In this document: positions 60,611-64,000 of the stretch, piece after piece
Numbering within the stretch: the stretch's first letter is position 1
Layout: every line of letters begins with the position of its first letter
From: Defluviitaleaceae bacterium
GTDB taxonomy: Bacteria > Bacillota > Clostridia > Lachnospirales > WQUN01
Direction: 5' to 3'
Assembly (NCBI GenBank): GCA_009781725.1
Contig: WQVF01000009.1
Span: forward strand, 1 to 64,000
Length of the DNA stretch: 64,000 nt
Program-made: the position numbers and the translations under genes
Notes under the pieces: generated by a model
The model's database searches: none
Told to the model about the DNA's origin: nothing
Seen by the model: the letters and a program-made list of their open reading frames with translations, nothing else

Positions 60611-61179
60611 TTTGCCCCACGTCCCAGAAGTACAATCCCTACGGTACGAAAGAGAATGCAAATATCCAGCCATAGACTCATTGTCTTGGCATATTCCCCA
60701 TCATAGCTTGCCTTCATTTCAAGGGATAAATCATCCCGGCCTTTGACTTGGGCTAGCCCTGTCAGTCCTACGGGGATTTTATTGGCTCCGTATTTTTCTC
60801 GTTCGGCTATTAGGTCATCTTGGTTCCACAATGCGGGGCGGGGGCCGATTAAGGATAATTCACCCCTAATGATATTAATAATCTGCGGCAGTTCATCCAT
60901 GCTGGATTTCCGTAAAAAACGACCGATTGTGGTAATATACTGACCTGGACTTTTCATTAGGTGAGTTGGCACATCCCTTGGTGCATAGATATGCATACTA
61001 CGAAACTTATACATATAAAAGAGCCTGTGATTGCGGCCAATGCGCTGTTGCATAAAAAAAATCGGCCCTTTGGAACTGACTTTTATTAGCAATGCTAAAA
61101 CACCCATCACAGGCAACCATAATGGGCTTAACAGCAAAACAACTGCAATATCCAAGACTCGCTTTATTTTTAGATACAT
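60607..61179 (-). CDS. PglC-like undecaprenyl-phosphate sugar phosphotransferase
   Basis: 190 residues. A reentrant N-terminal membrane helix ('IKRVLDIAVVLLLSPLWLPVMG'), 'GPIFFMQQRIGRNHRLFYMYKFRSM' region (split as QQRIG and YKFRSM), 'SMDELPQIINIIRGELSLIGPRP' core with the catalytic DE pair near residue 83, and 'GLTGLAQVKGRD'. This is the short monotopic form, without the long polytopic N-terminus of WbaP/WcaJ. It loads the first sugar phosphate on undecaprenyl phosphate. ATG at 61179, two bases after the dehydratase stop. Confidence 0.92.
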   Translation of the reverse strand: MYLKIKRVLDIAVVLLLSPLWLPVMGVLALLIKVSSKGPIFFMQQRIGRNHRLFYMYKFRSMHIYAPRDVPTHLMKSPGQYITTIGRFLRKSSMDELPQIINIIRGELSLIGPRPALWNQDDLIAEREKYGANKIPVGLTGLAQVKGRDDLSLEMKASYDGEYAKTMSLWLDICILFRTVGIVLLGRGAK

Positions 61180-61180
61180 A

Positions 61181-63049
61181 TCAGCTTGGTTTATATTCAG
61201 GGATGTATGATTTAAGAAGCTCGATAGCATCCCCGTTATCCGGCAAACCTGCCTCAAGTGCCTCAAGTAATGAAGGGATCACCGCTGATGGCTCTGGCTT
61301 TACCACAAAAATTCTATCGTTTGATGTGGCGGTAAGACCTTCTTCGTCCAATAGTAATTCCTCATATAACTTCTCACCGGGGCGTAGGCCGGTATATTCG
61401 ATTTTAATATCAACATGGGGGGTTAGTCCTGCCATACGTATGAGGTTTTCGGCTAAATCATTGATTCTGACAGGCTTGCCCATATTAAGGATATACATCT
61501 CGCCGCCCTCTGCCATTGCACCTGTTTCCAGTACCAGCTTTGCCGCTTCAGATATGGTCATAAAATAGCGGATTATTTCCTTATGCATTACAGTAACGGG
61601 GCCCCCTGTTTCAATTTGACGTTTAAATGTAGGCACCACACTACCATTGGAATCAAGTACATTGCCAAAGCGCACACATACAAACTCTGTCAAACCATGC
61701 TGATTTAAGCCCAAGACTGCAAGCTCGGCCAATCGTTTCGATGCACCCATCACATTGGTGGGGTTGACGGCCTTATCCGTTGAAATCATAACAAATCGCT
61801 CAACTCCGTGCTTAATGGCGCATTTAGCAGTGCGGTAGGTTCCCAGCACATTATTATCAATTGCAAGACGTGGGCATTCTTCCATTAGTGGTACATGTTT
61901 GTACGCCGCGGCATGAAACACAACTTCGGGTTTAAACTCCTCGAAAACCTCATTCAGGCGGTTGGTGTCCTGTACCGAGCCAATTCGCACGGCCAGTCTA
62001 TACCGGCCAGCTTGACCAAAACTTGCTATTAGCTCTTCTCTAAGATTATGAGAATTGTTTTCGGAAATATCGAACACAACAATTTTTTCTACGTTCAACT
62101 TGAACAATTGTCTGCATATTTCACTTGCGATGGACCCTCCCCCGCCGGTTACAAGTACAGTCTTGCCCTTGAGCCATGGATTAATGCCCTGCTTATTTAG
62201 CTCTGCTTCTTGGCGGCCCAGCAAGTCGCCTATGTTTATATCCCTTAGATTATTTGTGGACATATCGTTAGACAACCCGGTAAGGAGCCGGACTTTGCAG
62301 CGTTTGAAAGGGGTAAGCATGACAATACGGCGCAGGTCCTCGTTTCCTATGGAGGGCACCGCAACTACGATTTCATTGATATCATATTGCTTTACCAATT
62401 GAGGAATTAAATCATCCCCACCCATGATGGCCTTACCATGTAAGCGGTACCCATGCTTGGTGCGGTCATTGTCCAGTACACCCAATACATTACGCGGCCT
62501 TGACCCTTGTTGACTAGGATGAAGCAAAAACGCCGATGCGCTATTTCCTGCACCAACTAACAATGTGCGGATAGGCTCCTCGGGCAGTATTCTTCTTTTC
62601 CTGGAAAAACGGCTTAGATACTGAAATATAATGCCGAAAATATTCTTGTATAACCTAAGCCCTAAGGACAGTGTGAGAGAAAAATAAAATGCCATCATCC
62701 CAAGGCCAGGGTTTACCCAAAATCCCAGCTGTAATTGCAAAGAAACATACATAGCAAAGGAGCTTAGCATCGCCGCCGTTGTAATACGGATAAAGGTACC
62801 AAAGCCCGGATGCTGCCAAAGACTTTTGTACACACCGCATATAGAATAGAAAAATATGCAGGCAAAAAATATAACCCATACATGACGATTGACTGTATGA
62901 ATAAGGGCATAATCCTCGACAAATAAATATGTGAACACAAAAACAGAGCCAAGCCAGCTAATCCAGCTAAACAGACAATCGAAAAGCAGTGTGCCAATCC
63001 AGGTATACAACCGTGATTTATATATAGCCGGGGATTTATTTTTCGTCAC
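61181..63049 (-). CDS. UDP-sugar 4,6-dehydratase, membrane-anchored (PglF/WbpM/CapD type)
   Basis: 622 residues. Four N-terminal spans (to ~135), a first Rossmann-like region ('TLLVGAGNSASAFLLHP' at about 163-179), then the catalytic SDR domain with 'TGGGGSIASEICRQLF' at about 300-315 and 'MISTDKAVNPTNVMGASKR' around 415-433, where Met replaces the usual Tyr of SDRs, as in PglF. It makes the UDP-4-keto-6-deoxy sugar from UDP-GlcNAc. GTG start 8 bases after AGGAGG. First gene of the locus; the 215-bp region before it is divergent and carries TATATTACA/TGTAATATA. Confidence 0.93.
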   Translation of the reverse strand: MTKNKSPAIYKSRLYTWIGTLLFDCLFSWISWLGSVFVFTYLFVEDYALIHTVNRHVWVIFFACIFFYSICGVYKSLWQHPGFGTFIRITTAAMLSSFAMYVSLQLQLGFWVNPGLGMMAFYFSLTLSLGLRLYKNIFGIIFQYLSRFSRKRRILPEEPIRTLLVGAGNSASAFLLHPSQQGSRPRNVLGVLDNDRTKHGYRLHGKAIMGGDDLIPQLVKQYDINEIVVAVPSIGNEDLRRIVMLTPFKRCKVRLLTGLSNDMSTNNLRDINIGDLLGRQEAELNKQGINPWLKGKTVLVTGGGGSIASEICRQLFKLNVEKIVVFDISENNSHNLREELIASFGQAGRYRLAVRIGSVQDTNRLNEVFEEFKPEVVFHAAAYKHVPLMEECPRLAIDNNVLGTYRTAKCAIKHGVERFVMISTDKAVNPTNVMGASKRLAELAVLGLNQHGLTEFVCVRFGNVLDSNGSVVPTFKRQIETGGPVTVMHKEIIRYFMTISEAAKLVLETGAMAEGGEMYILNMGKPVRINDLAENLIRMAGLTPHVDIKIEYTGLRPGEKLYEELLLDEEGLTATSNDRIFVVKPEPSAVIPSLLEALEAGLPDNGDAIELLKSYIPEYKPS

Positions 63050-63264
63050 AGGGGGTGCCTCCTAAGAATTGCCGAAATATGACGTAAATACTACTTTTAC
63101 ACGCATTACGGGAAATATCAATGGGTTATACGATGCGCGGAAAATGAAAAATATATTACACACCATGCATATGTAATATATGTATTTTTCGAACTTTCAT
63201 TCCGTTTCCCCTTATGAATCAATATGGTATGTTTAGATTAATCAAACAACAGTCGGAGGTAAGT

Positions 63265-63567
63265 ATGAGAATTGAAGAGCACCCCATATTGGACTTTAAC
63301 CGGGGCAAACCCATTACTTTTACCTTTGACGGGCAAACAGTCACATCCTATGAAAACGAAACTGTCGCTGTTGCACTCCACAGTGCCGGGATACGGATTC
63401 TCAGCCGTTCACAAAAACAAAGGCCTAGGGGTTTATATTGCGCCATCGGCAATTGTGCTTCCTGTATGATGGTAGTGGATGGAGAAGCCAATGTTAAGAC
63501 CTGTATCACCTTGGTGCAAGAAGGTATGGAAGTCAAGACCCAAATCGGAAAGGGGATTCTGGCATGA
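63265..63567 (+). CDS. small [2Fe-2S] subunit of an amine/opine-type dehydrogenase (HcnA-like)
   Basis: 100 residues. A ferredoxin-fold domain with cysteines in 'YCAIGNCASCMMVVDG' and '..VKTC' (C-x4-C-x2-C...C), as in the N-terminal subunit of hydrogen cyanide synthase, opine oxidase and the sarcosine oxidase alpha N-domain. The start at 63265 is 5 bases after GGAGG; the earlier in-frame ATGs lack a site. It is coupled to the FAD subunit by an ATGA overlap and passes electrons from it. Confidence 0.88.
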   Translation: MRIEEHPILDFNRGKPITFTFDGQTVTSYENETVAVALHSAGIRILSRSQKQRPRGLYCAIGNCASCMMVVDGEANVKTCITLVQEGMEVKTQIGKGILA

Positions 63568-64000
63568 TATACACGGATTTATTGGTTGTAGGTGCCGGCC
63601 CTGCCGGGCTTTCTGCGGCGGCGGCGGCGGGAACTCAAGGCCTTGATGTACTGGTTTTGGAGCGGAGTCACCAGCCTGGAGGGCAGCTTGTAAAGCAAAC
63701 CCATATGTTTTTTGGTTCCAAAGAGCAATATGCCGCATATCGTGGTTTTGAAATTGCAGATTTTTTGCTGGATATGATAAAAATGCCAAATGTAAAGCTG
63801 CAGCTTAATGCGACGGCACTTGCCGCCTATGATGACGGTATCTGGACTGCTCAAGTTGGTGAGAAATACATAAAGGTGAAGCCACGAGCAGTGGTCGTAG
63901 CCGCCGGAGCCAATGAAAGAAATATACTTTTCCCGGGAAATGATTTGCCAGGGGTTTATGGTGCCGGTGCTGTGCAAACATTGATGAACCAATACGGCGT
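63564..64000 (+). CDS. FAD-dependent oxidoreductase (HcnB/SoxA-like), cut by the window end
   Basis: The first ~145 residues are visible and there is no stop before 64000. 'DLLVVGAGPAGLSAAAAAG' is the dinucleotide-binding GxGxxG motif, 'LVLERSHQPGGQL' the ribose-binding Glu strand, and 'AVVVAAGANERNILFPGNDLPG' the second FAD motif with ATG-like AAGANER. Relatives are the FAD subunits of D-hydroxyproline, opine and sarcosine oxidases. The alternating Gly/Ala codons at 63610-63630 form a GGCGGCGGCGG run. The rest of the operon, probably a third subunit, is outside. Confidence 0.88.
   Translation, partial: MIYTDLLVVGAGPAGLSAAAAAGTQGLDVLVLERSHQPGGQLVKQTHMFFGSKEQYAAYRGFEIADFLLDMIKMPNVKLQLNATALAAYDDGIWTAQVGEKYIKVKPRAVVVAAGANERNILFPGNDLPGVYGAGAVQTLMNQYG

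Noticed and set aside
63564-64000. Minus-strand open frames at the right edge
   Set aside because: The plus-strand frame with FAD-binding motifs is the real, edge-truncated gene.
1-64000. tRNA or rRNA genes
   Set aside because: No cloverleaf or rRNA-like segment was noticed on either strand by reading; a tRNAscan run would be needed to be certain.

Overview
The window looks like chromosomal DNA of a moderate-GC, probably spore-related Bacillota (class Clostridia-like). The evidence is the pfk-lspA-rluD order, radA and miaA of low-GC Gram-positive type, strong Shine-Dalgarno sequences (AGGAGG type), TTG/GTG starts, DUF975 and DUF5696/YIP1/NHL proteins typical of Clostridia and Paenibacilli, and a His-rich CotD-like spore coat protein. 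No lipid A or outer-membrane assembly gene is visible. The taxonomic placement is inference.

Region 1 (1-17.2 kb) is mostly housekeeping: a tandem repeat and a lipoprotein, a GNAT acetyltransferase, a flavoprotein, a DUF975 protein, miaA, a queuosine-precursor transporter, radA, pfk-lspA-rluD (overlapping), a VOC protein, tldD/tldE, a MazG-like/HD/flavin-reductase operon, an M23 peptidase and a bactofilin. Several dispersed palindromic repeats lie between these genes.

Region 2 (17.3-36 kb, all minus strand) is a carbohydrate-use block. The operon from 31460 to 17328 encodes an amidohydrolase, a lipoprotein solute-binding protein, a giant solute-binding fusion, two permease pairs (one permease is broken by an in-frame TAG), an NHL/TPR protein, a YIP1 protein and a DUF5696 protein, with no ATPase. 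The operon from 36023 to 31610 encodes a GH4 glycosidase, a NagB-like isomerase/deaminase, a PfkB kinase and a mutarotase.

Region 3 (36.2-47.1 kb) is mixed: an Eis-like acetyltransferase, an MFS pump, an AI-2E-family permease, a zinc-ribbon membrane protein, thioredoxin, a candidate 6S RNA with a clear promoter, an ECF sigma factor, a GHL10 glycoside hydrolase, the CotD-like protein, a decayed kinase-like gene and an alpha/beta hydrolase.

Region 4 (47.2-63.1 kb, minus strand) is a surface-polysaccharide locus and the most interesting part. It starts with a PglF-like dehydratase, a PglC-like phosphoglycosyltransferase and a reductase/epimerase. These are followed by two GT2 enzymes, a protein of the 'RDG' domain type, an FkbM methyltransferase, and a 1123-residue HAD/RDG/capsule-transferase fusion. 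Then come all four Kdo genes (kdsB, kdsA, kdsD, kdsC) and a Wzm/Wzt-type ABC exporter. The combination predicts a Kdo-containing exported glycan, resembling Gram-negative group-2 capsules but without the outer-membrane export parts.

Region 5 (63.2-64 kb) opens a plus-strand operon of a small [2Fe-2S] subunit and an FAD oxidoreductase that runs off the edge.
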